A stretch of 64,000 nt of DNA from Verrucomicrobiales bacterium (GTDB lineage: Bacteria; Verrucomicrobiota; Verrucomicrobiia; Limisphaerales; JAYPXF01). Positions 17,001 to 26,124 of the stretch are shown one piece after another. Each line of letters starts with the position of its first letter. Positions within the stretch are counted from its first letter, which is position 1. The notes under the pieces are model-generated. The model saw only the letters and a program-made list of their open reading frames with translations, was not told the DNA's origin and ran no database searches. Made by a program: the position numbers and the translations under genes. Where the stretch lies: NCBI GenBank assembly GCA_002715965.1, contig PBAL01000012.1:1-64000 (forward strand), given 5' to 3'.

Positions 17001-18145
17001 TTCAGACTCTTCAACGGAATGTGGGTGAGGGCGATGTCTTCCTTGTTCACGGAGTAGGCAACGCAGAGGGAATTCCGCCAGACGACGGCGGTTGGGTATT
17101 GCCAGCCGTCGCGTTTGCCTTTGCCGGTGAAGCGTTGGGTGGTCGGTTCGCTACGGATGACCCAGGCGCGGTCGAAGAGTTGGCCGTCGATGCTCAGGGC
17201 GATGGTCAGTTTGCCCCGGTTCATCTTTCCCGGGCCGGGGTTGTTGATCAGGTAGGTTTGACCGTCCGGCAAGCGGCCGGTGTTGATGCGCGCCATGGAG
17301 TCCGGAAAGTTCGTTTGCTCCGGGACGCTCCACGTTGCGCCGTTGTCGCGACTCATGCTGGCGTAGAGGTAACCGCTGGAATTGCGAAAGGGACACACGA
17401 TGACGCCGTTGTCCCGCACGTAGGGACAGGGTTCGGTGTAACCAAACACCTTCAAACCCCTTGGTTGGGCGGCCGCCGGATGGATGGCGGCTTCTTTCCA
17501 TCCGCCGATGCCATTTGGGTTGTCGGAAAACCAGAGTCGCATTCGTGCCTGGTGGGTTTTCCATTTATCGCCGGCGTGTTCACCGCCGAGGAACAAGCGT
17601 CCATTCGCCAGCGGTCGCGGTGCTTCGATGTAGAAACCGGATGCAATCTTGGTCGGCCGACTCCAGTTGCTACCATTGGTGGAGGTGATGGCGTAAAGGG
17701 CGTTCTTGGGGTTGTAAAGATTGTGGGTTGGGTAGTCGTAGCGGACGGTGTAATAGGCGGTGAGCTTGTCGCCGTTCACGTGGAAGCCGGCTGCGATGTG
17801 ACTGTCCCGGGTTCCTTTCGGCGGTTGGCTGAGAATCTTGGACTCGGACCAAGTTTTGCCGTCATCACTGAAGGAATAAAGAACGCGTTGGTCGGGTCGA
17901 TCTTCATGGGCGCGTCCGTTCGACCAGGAGCAGTAGAGGCGGTTCTTGAAGACGACCAATCCCGGGTGATGCGAAAAGCGAAAGCCGCTTTCCTCCGTGG
18001 CGTGATGGATTTCAACGTGCTCGCCCGCGATGGGCTTGAGATCCGTGGACTTGAACAAGCCGTCGACAATACGGATCGGCTCCGAACCCGCGGTAACGGA
18101 AACACCAAGTAGGGTGAGCAGGAAAACAACAGCAATTCGATGCAT
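16997..18145 (-). CDS. Secreted BNR-repeat sialidase-like protein B
   Basis: A 382-residue protein with a Sec leader (MHRIAVVFLLTLLGVSVTAG) and Asp-box repeats YSFSDDGKTW, ITSTNGSNW and MSRDNGATW. The segment YTEPCPYVRDNGVIVCPFRN lies in the region where sialidase-like propellers carry acidic and aromatic pocket residues. ATG 18145 starts at the signal peptide; the frame remains open far upstream but there it is antisense to the Gfo/Idh gene. The stop overlaps the start of protein A (16997-17000). Divergent from the Gfo/Idh gene at 18263. The two proteins are related but differ in length, suggesting old duplication with divergence. Confidence 0.74.
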   Translation of the reverse strand: MHRIAVVFLLTLLGVSVTAGSEPIRIVDGLFKSTDLKPIAGEHVEIHHATEESGFRFSHHPGLVVFKNRLYCSWSNGRAHEDRPDQRVLYSFSDDGKTWSESKILSQPPKGTRDSHIAAGFHVNGDKLTAYYTVRYDYPTHNLYNPKNALYAITSTNGSNWSRPTKIASGFYIEAPRPLANGRLFLGGEHAGDKWKTHQARMRLWFSDNPNGIGGWKEAAIHPAAAQPRGLKVFGYTEPCPYVRDNGVIVCPFRNSSGYLYASMSRDNGATWSVPEQTNFPDSMARINTGRLPDGQTYLINNPGPGKMNRGKLTIALSIDGQLFDRAWVIRSEPTTQRFTGKGKRDGWQYPTAVVWRNSLCVAYSVNKEDIALTHIPLKSLK

Positions 18146-18262
18146 GGACAGAAGCCTTGAATCGCAGCCAATAGATGAACAGCCCAAAACCGTGGTAGAC
18201 ATGAGAGAATTGTCCCTATAATCCCACTCCCACTTGTGAATATCCCTGGCAACAATAGACTG

Positions 18263-19447
18263 ATGATGAAGAACTGGAACCGGCGCAAATTCATCGGTGT
18301 CGCGGCCACGACAGCCGTCACGTTGAACCTGTCGGCGGCCCCCAAGACCAAAGGCAAGGCCGCCATCATCGGCCATACCGGCGCCGGGAATTTTGGCCAT
18401 CGTATGGACCTCGTCTTCAACGGCTTGCCGAACGTCGAAGTCGTTGCGGTCGCCGATCCACACGACGCGGGCCGCGCCAAGGCAAAGGCGAACAGCAAGG
18501 CCACTCGTGATTACGCCGACTATCGCGAGATGCTCGCCAAGGAAAAACCGGATCTTGTCGCGGTCGCCCCGCGTTGGTCCGGCGAACATCACGCAATGAC
18601 GATGGCGGCCCTGAACGTCGGCGCGCATGTTTACCTCGAAAAGCCATTCACGATGACACTTGCCGAGGCGGACGAAATCCTTCAGTTCGCCGCGAGAAAG
18701 CAACGGAAGATCGCCGTCGCCCACGTCACCCGAATGGCTCCGATCGTGATTCGATTGCAAAAGGCTTTGAAGGAAGGGTTGATTGGCGACGTTCTTGAAA
18801 TCCACGCCGTCGGCAAGATGGGATCGCGCGCCGGTGGACAGGACATGATGGTCCTCGGTCTGCACGTCTTCGACATCGTGCGCCTCTTCGGTGGCGACGT
18901 TGCGTGGTGTCACGCCCGCATCCGGCAGGGTGGCAAAGCAGCCAAGCTCAGCGATGCCAAAGAATCCCCCAGCGACCGAGTCGGCCCGGTGCTTGGCGAT
19001 GACATCTCCGCGCAGTTCGCGATGAACACCGGCATCAACGCGACCTTTCGGAGTCGTCGAGGATTGGAAAAAGCCGCCGGCCCCTTCGGCCTGGAGATCA
19101 TCGGCTCCGAAGGTGTGATCCGTTTCAAGTCCGGAGTCACCCCCACGATCTCTCACCTCTCCGGGCCAAGTCGGATTGCCTCATCCCGCTCTGAGAACTG
19201 GATGACTTGGACCGGGGGCGTCTCTCCCGCCGACGAAGCCGAAGTTGACGGCCTGACCGGCTACGACGCCGCACATCGACGCGCCGTCTCCGACTGGTTG
19301 CAGGCCATCGAACAATATCGCGAACCCCTCGCCTCCGGTCAGCGCGCGATGAAGGCCATCGAAATGGCGCACGGCGTTTTCCAATCCGGTATCGAAGGTC
19401 GCCGGATCGACTTCCCCCTCGCGAATCGCGCACATCCGCTGGAGTAG
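18263..19447 (+). CDS. Gfo/Idh/MocA oxidoreductase (copy 4)
   Basis: A 394-residue Gfo/Idh protein. The leader contains WNRRKFIGVAATTAVTL, a Tat motif with a short hydrophobic core; nucleotide binding is AAIIGHTGAGNFGH, and HVYLEKPFTMTLAEA is the EKP loop. LGLHVFDIVRLFGGDV corresponds to the catalytic helix. ATG 18263 or 18266 is preferred to an upstream GTG at 18236. It diverges from sialidase-like protein B with 117 bases between them, which must carry both promoters. Confidence 0.82.
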   Translation: MMKNWNRRKFIGVAATTAVTLNLSAAPKTKGKAAIIGHTGAGNFGHRMDLVFNGLPNVEVVAVADPHDAGRAKAKANSKATRDYADYREMLAKEKPDLVAVAPRWSGEHHAMTMAALNVGAHVYLEKPFTMTLAEADEILQFAARKQRKIAVAHVTRMAPIVIRLQKALKEGLIGDVLEIHAVGKMGSRAGGQDMMVLGLHVFDIVRLFGGDVAWCHARIRQGGKAAKLSDAKESPSDRVGPVLGDDISAQFAMNTGINATFRSRRGLEKAAGPFGLEIIGSEGVIRFKSGVTPTISHLSGPSRIASSRSENWMTWTGGVSPADEAEVDGLTGYDAAHRRAVSDWLQAIEQYREPLASGQRAMKAIEMAHGVFQSGIEGRRIDFPLANRAHPLE

Positions 19448-19525
19448 TTATTCCATCGAAAATTCGAACGGCTTTTTGCCCGTGATGCTTTCGCTGGTGA
19501 TCGTAGGGCACCATCAGGTCTCGAT

Positions 19526-20121
19526 GTGGCGGATGATCTTGGCGTGGCCTGCGAAGTGTTTGCCGGGATCGCGGTGGTAGGAATCGGTCAGGTCACGGCA
19601 GACCAGGCGACGATCATGTTGGATGCCAATCAGAAATGGTCGCTGGGCGAGGCCACTCGCATCGACCGGGAGTTTCAGGCGATGAACCCCTATTGGGTCG
19701 AAGAGCCCCTGCATCCCGATGACGTTCTGGCTCACGCAGAGTTGGCCCGCGCATTGTCGCCGACCGCGATAGCGCTGGGCGAACACGTTTCCCATTCAGT
19801 GCTGTTCAAGAACTTCATGCAGGCCAAGGCGATGCAGTTCTGCCAGGTCGATTGCACGCGGGTGGGTGGAGTGAGTGAGTTTATTCTTGTGGCGCTGATG
19901 GCGAAAAGTTTGGCCTCAAGGTGGTTCCGCATGTGGGAGATATGGGCCAGATTCATCGGCACCTGATTCTCTTCAATCACATTTCACTGGGCCTCGAGAA
20001 AGTATTTCTGGAATATATCCCGCATCTCCGAGACCACTTTGAGTTTCCCGCTCGAGTTGAAGAAGGCGTCTACCGTGTGCCTGATGAAATTGGAGCAAGT
20101 TGTGAATTTGCTGCTGCCTGA
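19526..20121 (+). pseudogene. Enolase-superfamily dehydratase pseudogene (L-fuconate dehydratase-like)
   Basis: The plus strand holds the C-terminal half of an enolase-superfamily acid-sugar dehydratase: IMLDANQKW (metal-ligand Asp), PYWVEEPLHPDDVLAH, IALGEHVSHSVLFKNF and QVDCTRVGGVSE. After ALMAKS the frame is lost at a run of four A at 19904-19907; one base fewer restores KFGLKVVPHVGDMGQIHRH and a plausible tail ending at TGA 20121. The N-terminal capping domain and the first third of the barrel are absent; sequence before 19526 does not continue the homology. It is therefore both truncated and frameshifted. It lies just upstream of the TRAP transporter, a common arrangement for sugar-acid loci (family knowledge), so it may be the lost enzyme of that locus. 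Confidence 0.8.
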
Positions 20122-20151
20122 TCGGTTCTCCGGAATAACGAAGATGCTTTG

Positions 20152-21147
20152 ATGAAAAGATGGCCTTACCAACTGGTTCTCGTGTCGGTTCTGCTGCTTG
20201 GCGGATGCAAACCTGAAGACACCGCGGACAAACGGTTGCGCTTGCGGATGGCGCATGTCTACGAGGTCACTGCTCCGACCCATGCGTACGGCACCGCGTT
20301 TCTCTCCGAACGGATCCGAAAAAAATGCGACTCCCTCGATGTCACTGTCTACCCAACGTCACAATTGGGAAGCGAATCTGAGCTTCTGGAGCAACTGGTG
20401 GCGGGAGAATTGGATCTGGCGATTACCGGGCCTTCCTTCCTGGCCATGTGGCATCCGCCGATAGGCGTGTTTGATGCGGCCTTTGCCTCCCGGGATCTCG
20501 ATCAGATGCTCGAGAATCAGCGCAGCGAAGAGATGTCACGGGAGTGGGATACGCTTCGCGAAAAGTACGGGGTGCGGGTCCTGGACTGTTGGGCCTACGG
20601 TTCCCGGCACATCACTTCGAACAAGCCGATTCGGCATCCCGATGACCTGGAGGGGTTTCGCTTGCGGATGCCCGGGAGTCGCGTCTGGCAATCCTCCGGC
20701 GCTTCGCTGGGTGCCAGTCCGATGCCGATCGCCTTCAGCGAGGTCTACCTGGCGCTCCAGCAGGGAATCGCCGACGGCCAGGAGAATCCCGTCCCCGTGA
20801 TCAAGGCGATGGGATTTCATGAAGTCCAGAAATGCCTCAACCTGACGGGGCACATTCAGTCGTCGCTGCAGATCCTGGTCAACGAACGCACCTGGCAACG
20901 ATTGACTCCCGAGCAACAGAAGGCGTTGCAGGATTCCATTCAGGAGTTGGGACGCGAGGTTCATCAAGGAACGGTTGATGACGAAAAGAAGCTGATCGAG
21001 CAGTGGCGCAAGGACGGGACGATGGAGATCATCGACGATGTTGACGTCGACGCCTTCCGCAAGGGCTGCCGTGAATATTTCTCCAAGGGGTTCGCCTTCA
21101 GCAACCTCTACAACCGCCTCACTGCCGAAGCGTCGAAAGAGCCATGA
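20152..21147 (+). CDS. dctP: TRAP transporter solute-binding protein (DctP family), lipoprotein
   Basis: A 331-residue solute receptor. The N-terminus ends in LLLGGC with Cys19 as the lipidation site, so the receptor is membrane-anchored rather than freely periplasmic. The DctP domain is clear: SEYP-like TVYPTSQLGSESELLEQL, then DLEGFRLRMPGS with the arginine that normally salt-bridges the ligand carboxylate (HPDDLEGFRLRM), and PMPIAFSEVYLALQQGIADG. An organic or sugar acid ligand is expected from that arginine. ATG 20152 was chosen over TTG 20149. It overlaps the small membrane subunit by ATGA. Confidence 0.92.
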   Translation: MKRWPYQLVLVSVLLLGGCKPEDTADKRLRLRMAHVYEVTAPTHAYGTAFLSERIRKKCDSLDVTVYPTSQLGSESELLEQLVAGELDLAITGPSFLAMWHPPIGVFDAAFASRDLDQMLENQRSEEMSREWDTLREKYGVRVLDCWAYGSRHITSNKPIRHPDDLEGFRLRMPGSRVWQSSGASLGASPMPIAFSEVYLALQQGIADGQENPVPVIKAMGFHEVQKCLNLTGHIQSSLQILVNERTWQRLTPEQQKALQDSIQELGREVHQGTVDDEKKLIEQWRKDGTMEIIDDVDVDAFRKGCREYFSKGFAFSNLYNRLTAEASKEP

Positions 21148-21731
21148 ATAACGATACCCAACCAGACGACACCGAACCTGCTGGCGAAGAAGCGCTCCCG
21201 CTGGCGAACTGTGTTCGCTTGATGGTCCGTGCCGAGCAGGCGATTGCCGCGCTGCTGCTGTTCATCATCCTGAGCACGATGGCGGCGCAGGTTTTCGCCC
21301 GCTATGTTTTCGGCGCTCCGTTTACGTGGAGCGAAGAGGTCGCGCGGCTTTCCTTGATCTGGCTGACCTTCATTTCGGCCGCCTTCGTCATGGCTCAGGG
21401 CCGTCACATCTCCGTCGACATGATTTCGTCGCGTGTCGGTGAACGCGGCAAGTTCTTCATCGAATGTCTGAGCCACGTGGTGGTCGCCGGCGCCTGCCTC
21501 CTGCTGTTGATCGGCGGGGCGAAGTTTATCTGGTATGTCGGCGCGGTGGGCTCGCCGGCTTTGGGAGTTCCCAAAAGCCTGTGGTACGGGGCCGGCGGTA
21601 CGGGCCTGTTGCTGCTGGCCTTTCACTCCCTGATAAACCTCTACCAGGTGTGGGTGACCGGAAAGCCCCTCGCACGGGAAGCACAGATCGAGGAAGAAGC
21701 CTTGCACCTTGAGTTGGAGGAAGGGAAATGA
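21144..21731 (+). CDS. dctQ: TRAP transporter small membrane subunit (DctQ family)
   Basis: A 195-residue integral membrane protein with four predicted hydrophobic segments (about residues 30-50, 65-80, 108-128 and 147-165) and the family motif FTWSEEVARLSLIWLTFISA. DctQ subunits scaffold the DctM permease. Start and stop overlap both neighbours by four bases, indicating tight translational coupling of the three subunits. Confidence 0.9.
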   Translation: MNNDTQPDDTEPAGEEALPLANCVRLMVRAEQAIAALLLFIILSTMAAQVFARYVFGAPFTWSEEVARLSLIWLTFISAAFVMAQGRHISVDMISSRVGERGKFFIECLSHVVVAGACLLLLIGGAKFIWYVGAVGSPALGVPKSLWYGAGGTGLLLLAFHSLINLYQVWVTGKPLAREAQIEEEALHLELEEGK

Positions 21732-23005
21732 CTCTCGGTCTTCTGGTCATCGCCATGTTGCTGCTCCTGTTCCTGCGGGTTCCGGTTGCCATCAGCATGT
21801 TGTTGCCGTGTCTGGTCTACGTCGCCTGGTCGCCGGACATCACGCTCGGGGTCGCCCTGCAGCAGACCGTCGGCTCGGTCGATTCCTTTCCGCTTTTGGC
21901 CGTGCCGCTGTTTATCCTGACCGGTTACCTGAGCAACGCCGGCGGCTTGGCTGACCGGTTGTTTCGATTGCTCCTGACGCTGTTCAAAAGGATTCCCGGC
22001 AACCTGGGATTCGTAAACGTCTTCAGCAGCCTGACGTTTTCTTGGATGAGTGGCGCGGCGATCGCCGACGCGGCCGGCATGGGTTCCGTTCTGGTCCCGG
22101 CGATGAAGAAACGCGGCTACGACGAAAAGTTCGCACTGGGACTGACCGGAGCGTCGTCGTTGATCGGACCGATCATGCCGCCAAGTATCCCGGCCATTGT
22201 CTACGCCGTTTCCGCCGGTGTGTCCGTGGGAGCCTTGTTTTTTGCGGGAGTGCTGCCGGCCTTGGTGTTGACGTTGATCCTTTGTGTTTTCGTTTACCTG
22301 AACGCCCGGAAGAATCCCATTCATGACGAAAGCAGCGGCGAGGGCATTCCCCTCTCTCGGGCGATCACCATGGCGCTGCCGGTCCTGTTCACACCGGTGA
22401 TCATTCTGGGCGGAATTCTCGGCGGCGTCTTTACTCCGACCGAAGCGGCCGCAGCGGCCGTTGTCTGGGTGCTCATCCTAAGCGCCTGTTACCGCTCCCT
22501 TTCGTTCAGGGTATTTCGCGGTGTCCTGGTCAGGACATCCACCACGACCGGTTCAATCCTGCTTATCGTCGCGGCTGCCGGATTGTTCGGCTGGGTCATC
22601 GCCCGCGAGCAAGGGCCGCAAGCGGTGACCGCTTTGATGCTGAGCGTGACCGACAATCCCTACGTGTTTCTCCTGCTGGTCAACATCTCCCTGCTGATCA
22701 TCGGCATGCTTCTCGAACCCGTCGCCGCGCTCTTGATCACCGTCCCCGTACTTCTGCCTGCTGCCGTACAATTCGGAATCGACCCGTTGCATTTCGGCAT
22801 CGTGATGATCCTCAATCTGGTCCTTGGCCTCCTGACGCCTCCCGTCGGACTCGTGCTCTACGTCCTCAGTTCCGTCACCGGCAGCCCGGTTCAAACGGTA
22901 ACCCGCGGCACGGTACCGTTTCTCATTCCGCTGCTCATCACCCTGCTGCTCATCACCTTCATTCCGGCATTCAGCCTCTGGCTGCCGGGGTTCATGGCGA
23001 AATAG
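21728..23005 (+). CDS. dctM: TRAP transporter large permease subunit (DctM family)
   Basis: A 425-residue polytopic protein with about 11-12 hydrophobic segments. Family motifs include SWMSGAAIADAAGMGSVLVP, GPIMPPSIPAIVYA, GVFTPTEAAAAAVVW and the C-terminal LLTPPVGLVLYVLSSV. It forms the sodium-coupled transport channel with DctQ. The gene ends the operon; the 1 kb that follows has no convincing gene. Confidence 0.93.
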   Translation: MTLGLLVIAMLLLLFLRVPVAISMLLPCLVYVAWSPDITLGVALQQTVGSVDSFPLLAVPLFILTGYLSNAGGLADRLFRLLLTLFKRIPGNLGFVNVFSSLTFSWMSGAAIADAAGMGSVLVPAMKKRGYDEKFALGLTGASSLIGPIMPPSIPAIVYAVSAGVSVGALFFAGVLPALVLTLILCVFVYLNARKNPIHDESSGEGIPLSRAITMALPVLFTPVIILGGILGGVFTPTEAAAAAVVWVLILSACYRSLSFRVFRGVLVRTSTTTGSILLIVAAAGLFGWVIAREQGPQAVTALMLSVTDNPYVFLLLVNISLLIIGMLLEPVAALLITVPVLLPAAVQFGIDPLHFGIVMILNLVLGLLTPPVGLVLYVLSSVTGSPVQTVTRGTVPFLIPLLITLLLITFIPAFSLWLPGFMAK

Positions 23006-24010
23006 CCATGGATTCAACCCAGACTGTGGCAACGGATTTAGCGGTTCATTTCCTCATGTGCGTCTTCCTCAAATCTTTCGCTTCGTAAGGCCCTATTCTT
23101 CCTTTTTCACCGGCGCGGATGCGTCCTTTCAAGGTGTTGGCCGTGTTCGCGACGAGGGCGACCAGAAATGCGATGCGCGTGCTCATGGTAACGAGCGGTG
23201 AGTGTTGCTGAGGATTAAGATTTTCTGTCTTCGGCGACAAAAGCAACTGGTTTGTTGATCTCAACGTTTCACATAAACCCGAAGACATCGTAGCGCAGAC
23301 TTCCAAACCCGCAGAGCGGGTACTGCCAACGACCATCTTAGCCGATCTGGACACGCAATGTACGAACCAAGCTCAGCGGATTGGGACATCCGCGGTTGGC
23401 TCCGTCGCTTCGCGATTTCGGTCCTCCGGACCTTGCCTTCGGCAATCCCTTTCGCCGCACTCAAGTAGGCAGGTTTGGAAATGTTTGGAAACCTGCGCTA
23501 TGTCGCTGCCGCGATCACCAACGGTGATCCAACCCACATGGCTCCAATCACATCAGCGTTTCCTTTCTTGGGCATCGGGATGTTCTGAACGATTTATGTT
23601 AAACTATGGGGTTGATTCGGGCGACCGAGACATCTTTGGTTCGAATAAGGGTCGACGAATGAAGAATCCAAACGCCGATCAACGCAGTGCCATTCCGTCT
23701 GAGAGCGGGTCAGAGGTTGATCTCACGCTATCTATCTATTGGGCCTGATGAACTGTGCTGCTTGTTCTTTCAATTGTTCGTACTTTTTTGCGCGAACTGC
23801 GCGTATTTTTCCTTGGCTTTATTGCTGCATCATCACGGCGCCGTACCTCTCCCAGCCAATCAGGCCATTGACCGAATCGCTCTTCTTTCATCCCGGTTCC
23901 CTCAATGAGGGGCGACGAGGGTCTGTCCGATAATGAAAGTATCCTGTCATCACATGATGATCCGGATTTTGAAAAAGATGGAGAGCGGCAGGCATCTCCC
24001 GGGTTCAGCA
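23006..24010. other. Long gene-poor stretch with decayed coding traces
   Basis: Apart from the inverted-repeat element at 23289-23502, this kilobase has only weak traces. On the minus strand, about 23930 to 23745, two adjacent frames read AKEKYAQFAQK and then KYEQLKEQAAQFIRPNR ending at TAG near 23745; together they look like a frameshifted C-terminus of an unknown protein. Short plus-strand frames between 23485 and 23930 show no conserved motif. I do not annotate a gene here. Confidence 0.35.
23289..23502. repeat. MITE-like element with 20-bp terminal inverted repeats (family C)
   Basis: The left arm CGTAGCGCAGACTTCCAAAC (23289-23308) and the right arm GTTTGGAAACCTGCGCTATG (23483-23502) are inverted repeats matching at 17 of 20 positions. 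The 214-base unit lies in non-coding DNA and carries no open frame of interest. The interior contains an additional short inverted block near TTTGGAAATGTTTGGAAA. Size and structure fit a non-autonomous mobile or REPIN-type element; I see no second full copy in the window. Confidence 0.6.
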
Positions 24011-25327
24011 TCATCTCGCGGTGAGAGTCTTGCTCGCCACACTGAACGTGTAGATTTCCTCTCCCTTCATGTTGAGCCAACGCGCTGACAGGTTCTTCGG
24101 CGTTGCCTCAACTTTTAGAAACACGTTCGGCGTTGGGAGGCTCCAGACGCGCGCGGGATGTTTTACGTCGAGGCTGGGGATGACGCGTTCATGCATCGGC
24201 GAGGTGACGCACTCGTGCAGCGGATAGCCGAGTCGTTCGCTGCCGTAGTCGTGATGTCGACTGACGTGAATGTCGCCGGACACCAACATGACGCCGGGGA
24301 TCTTTTGTTTTCGAATGAACGCAAACAGGGCTTCGCGTTCGACCGCGTAGGTCTCCCAGTGGTCCTTCTCCGTGTTGCCTTTCGGATACCACACCATGCC
24401 GGTGCAGAGCAGCTTGAAGGGCGCGGTTGATTCCTTGAGGGTGCGTTGGAGCCATTCCCATTGCCGCTGACCGAGGCAGGTTGGCTTGTCTGGATCAGCC
24501 CAGGAAGGGGTGGTTTGAGAAAACCAGCGGTCGTCGATCATCCAGACTTCGACCGGGCCGCGCCGGAATCGCGTGTAGATGCCTTCACCCTGTTCGCCAT
24601 AATTTGCGAGAGCGCTGTACTCCACAAACGCCTGGCGAATGTTCTCCTTACCGGCGACACGACCGTCTGAGTCGTTCTTGCCAAAATCATGGTCGTCCCA
24701 GGTGCTCCAGAAGGGGATGGATTTCGCTAGGTCGCCCAGGGCCGGCAGAGTCCCCCAGAATTCCCGGCGTGCCGCGCGATTTCTGGAGAGTTCAGTTCGG
24801 TCGATGTATGGGCTGTCGCCGAGGAGGCAGAATCCCTCGATCTTCTGGGCAGCAACCTGCGCCCAGATTTCGTTGAACTTCGTCGATGAAATACACGAGC
24901 CGAGTCCGAGTATGGCCGAATCCTTCTCGTCGGGTGCGACCGGAGTTGTCGCGCGAAATTCCGCTCCGCCGAAGAGTGACTGCCCCTTGTCGTTGAAGAA
25001 CTCGCCTCGGTAGCTGCGGTCAGTAGTGAGCCCATTGACTTCGAATCGGGTGCAGAGATCGTTTTCAGCCTTGGCTTGGGCGCGAAGAGTCGCCACCTCC
25101 TCGCCGCTCGTCGTGTCCGTGACCTTCAGCCTGACTCCACCTTCACGGGATGGGCGGATGAAGCAAAACAGACGGCTTTCGTCGATGTGCCCCAACACCG
25201 GACCAATCGTCGCATCATCCCCCGCGCCAAGCAGGCAACTCGGAAATGCACCAGCTGCTGCGGAGGCTGCGACAAAGCGGCGTCGGGAAATGCGGTCTGG
25301 AATCGTTGATTTGGCGAGTGATTTCAT
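24011..25327 (-). CDS. PhoD-type alkaline phosphatase/phosphodiesterase, Tat leader
   Basis: A 438-residue exported metallophosphatase. The leader DRISRRRFVAASAAAGAFPS is a Tat signal, as usual for PhoD. The catalytic domain shows LGDSPYIDRTEL, STWDDHDFGKND and VSGDIHVSRHHDYG, which hold the expected metal ligands of PhoD-like enzymes; an N-terminal Ig-like domain (residues about 45-130) precedes it. The product would hydrolyse phosphate mono- or diesters outside the cytoplasm. ATG 25327 begins the leader; the open frame continues upstream to 25507 but there it overlaps the divergent hydrolase region. No PHO-box-like site was recognised. Confidence 0.85.
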   Translation of the reverse strand: MKSLAKSTIPDRISRRRFVAASAAAGAFPSCLLGAGDDATIGPVLGHIDESRLFCFIRPSREGGVRLKVTDTTSGEEVATLRAQAKAENDLCTRFEVNGLTTDRSYRGEFFNDKGQSLFGGAEFRATTPVAPDEKDSAILGLGSCISSTKFNEIWAQVAAQKIEGFCLLGDSPYIDRTELSRNRAARREFWGTLPALGDLAKSIPFWSTWDDHDFGKNDSDGRVAGKENIRQAFVEYSALANYGEQGEGIYTRFRRGPVEVWMIDDRWFSQTTPSWADPDKPTCLGQRQWEWLQRTLKESTAPFKLLCTGMVWYPKGNTEKDHWETYAVEREALFAFIRKQKIPGVMLVSGDIHVSRHHDYGSERLGYPLHECVTSPMHERVIPSLDVKHPARVWSLPTPNVFLKVEATPKNLSARWLNMKGEEIYTFSVASKTLTAR

Positions 25328-25527
25328 AGGAGGTAATGACAGTAGCGGCGTTCCTTCGAGAAAAGAAGCGTCGTCTAACGGCGCGCAGCGCCGACACCAC
25401 CGCGCCTGATTGCGAGAAAGATGGGGAATATCTGGTAAGAAATCGGACTGACGGGGAGACTTCAGGTAGTGGAACACTTTCCTTCGCGGCAAGACGCCTC
25501 GAATCACAAGACAACCAAAGCGACCCG

Positions 25528-26124
25528 ATGAACAAAATCCTGTTACTCATTCTCACATTGCAAACCGCAGCGTCCTATGGTCAGACGATGATCAGGCGGG
25601 ACGTGGGCATTGGCGGTGGCATCTCGCTGCACGTGGTCGAACAGGGTGAGGGTGAGCCCGTGATTTTCATCCACGGAGTTTGCAACAACTTTTGCAGCTA
25701 CCAGCGGCAGGTTCCGGTTTTCGCATCCGGGGGATTTCGCGCGATCAGCTACAGTCGCCGCTACAACGCCCCGAATGACAACGCTCTGCAGCCGAACCAT
25801 TCTGCCATCGTGGAGGCGGAGGATCTCGGTCGCCTGTTGACGGCGCTGAGGATTGAGAAGGCGCATTTGATGGGGCATTCGTATGGAGCCTGCACGGCCC
25901 TGGTGTTTGCGCTGAAACATCCGGTGCTGATTCTGTCCGGGGGGAGAACCCATGGAGTCGCCCAATACACGGATGACGAGCTCGAACGGCTGCTGCCCAA
26001 GGCGACCACCCGTCGCCTCACCTTCGAGAACGCAACCCACATGATGTGGGTCGAAGAGCCCGCTCGGAGCCGGGAGGCGATGTTGGGGTTTATCCGGGAG
26101 ACAAGCGTTGCGCTTGATCGTTAG
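25528..26124 (+). pseudogene. Alpha/beta hydrolase with apparent internal deletion
   Basis: The 198-residue frame begins with a Sec signal (MNKILLLILTLQTAASYGQT) and has the alpha/beta hydrolase start: VIFIHGVCNNFCSYQ (oxyanion HG), RRYN, and the nucleophile elbow LMGHSYGACTALVFALKHP. Directly after KHP it reads VLILSGGRTHGV, which is normally the strand carrying the acid residue, about 80-120 residues later; the cap domain is missing. The expected late His is in FENATHMMWVEEP. The simplest reading is an in-frame deletion of the cap. The stop TAG (26122-26124) belongs to the palindrome TAGCAGCCC. It could still be expressed, but probably not as a normal hydrolase. Confidence 0.65.

Noticed and set aside
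18146-19156. Continuation of the sialidase B frame upstream of 18145
   Set aside because: The upstream part is antisense to Gfo/Idh copy 4; the signal peptide starts at 18145.
23046-23354. 102-codon minus-strand frame
   Set aside because: Overlaps one arm of the inverted-repeat element and shows no family motif.
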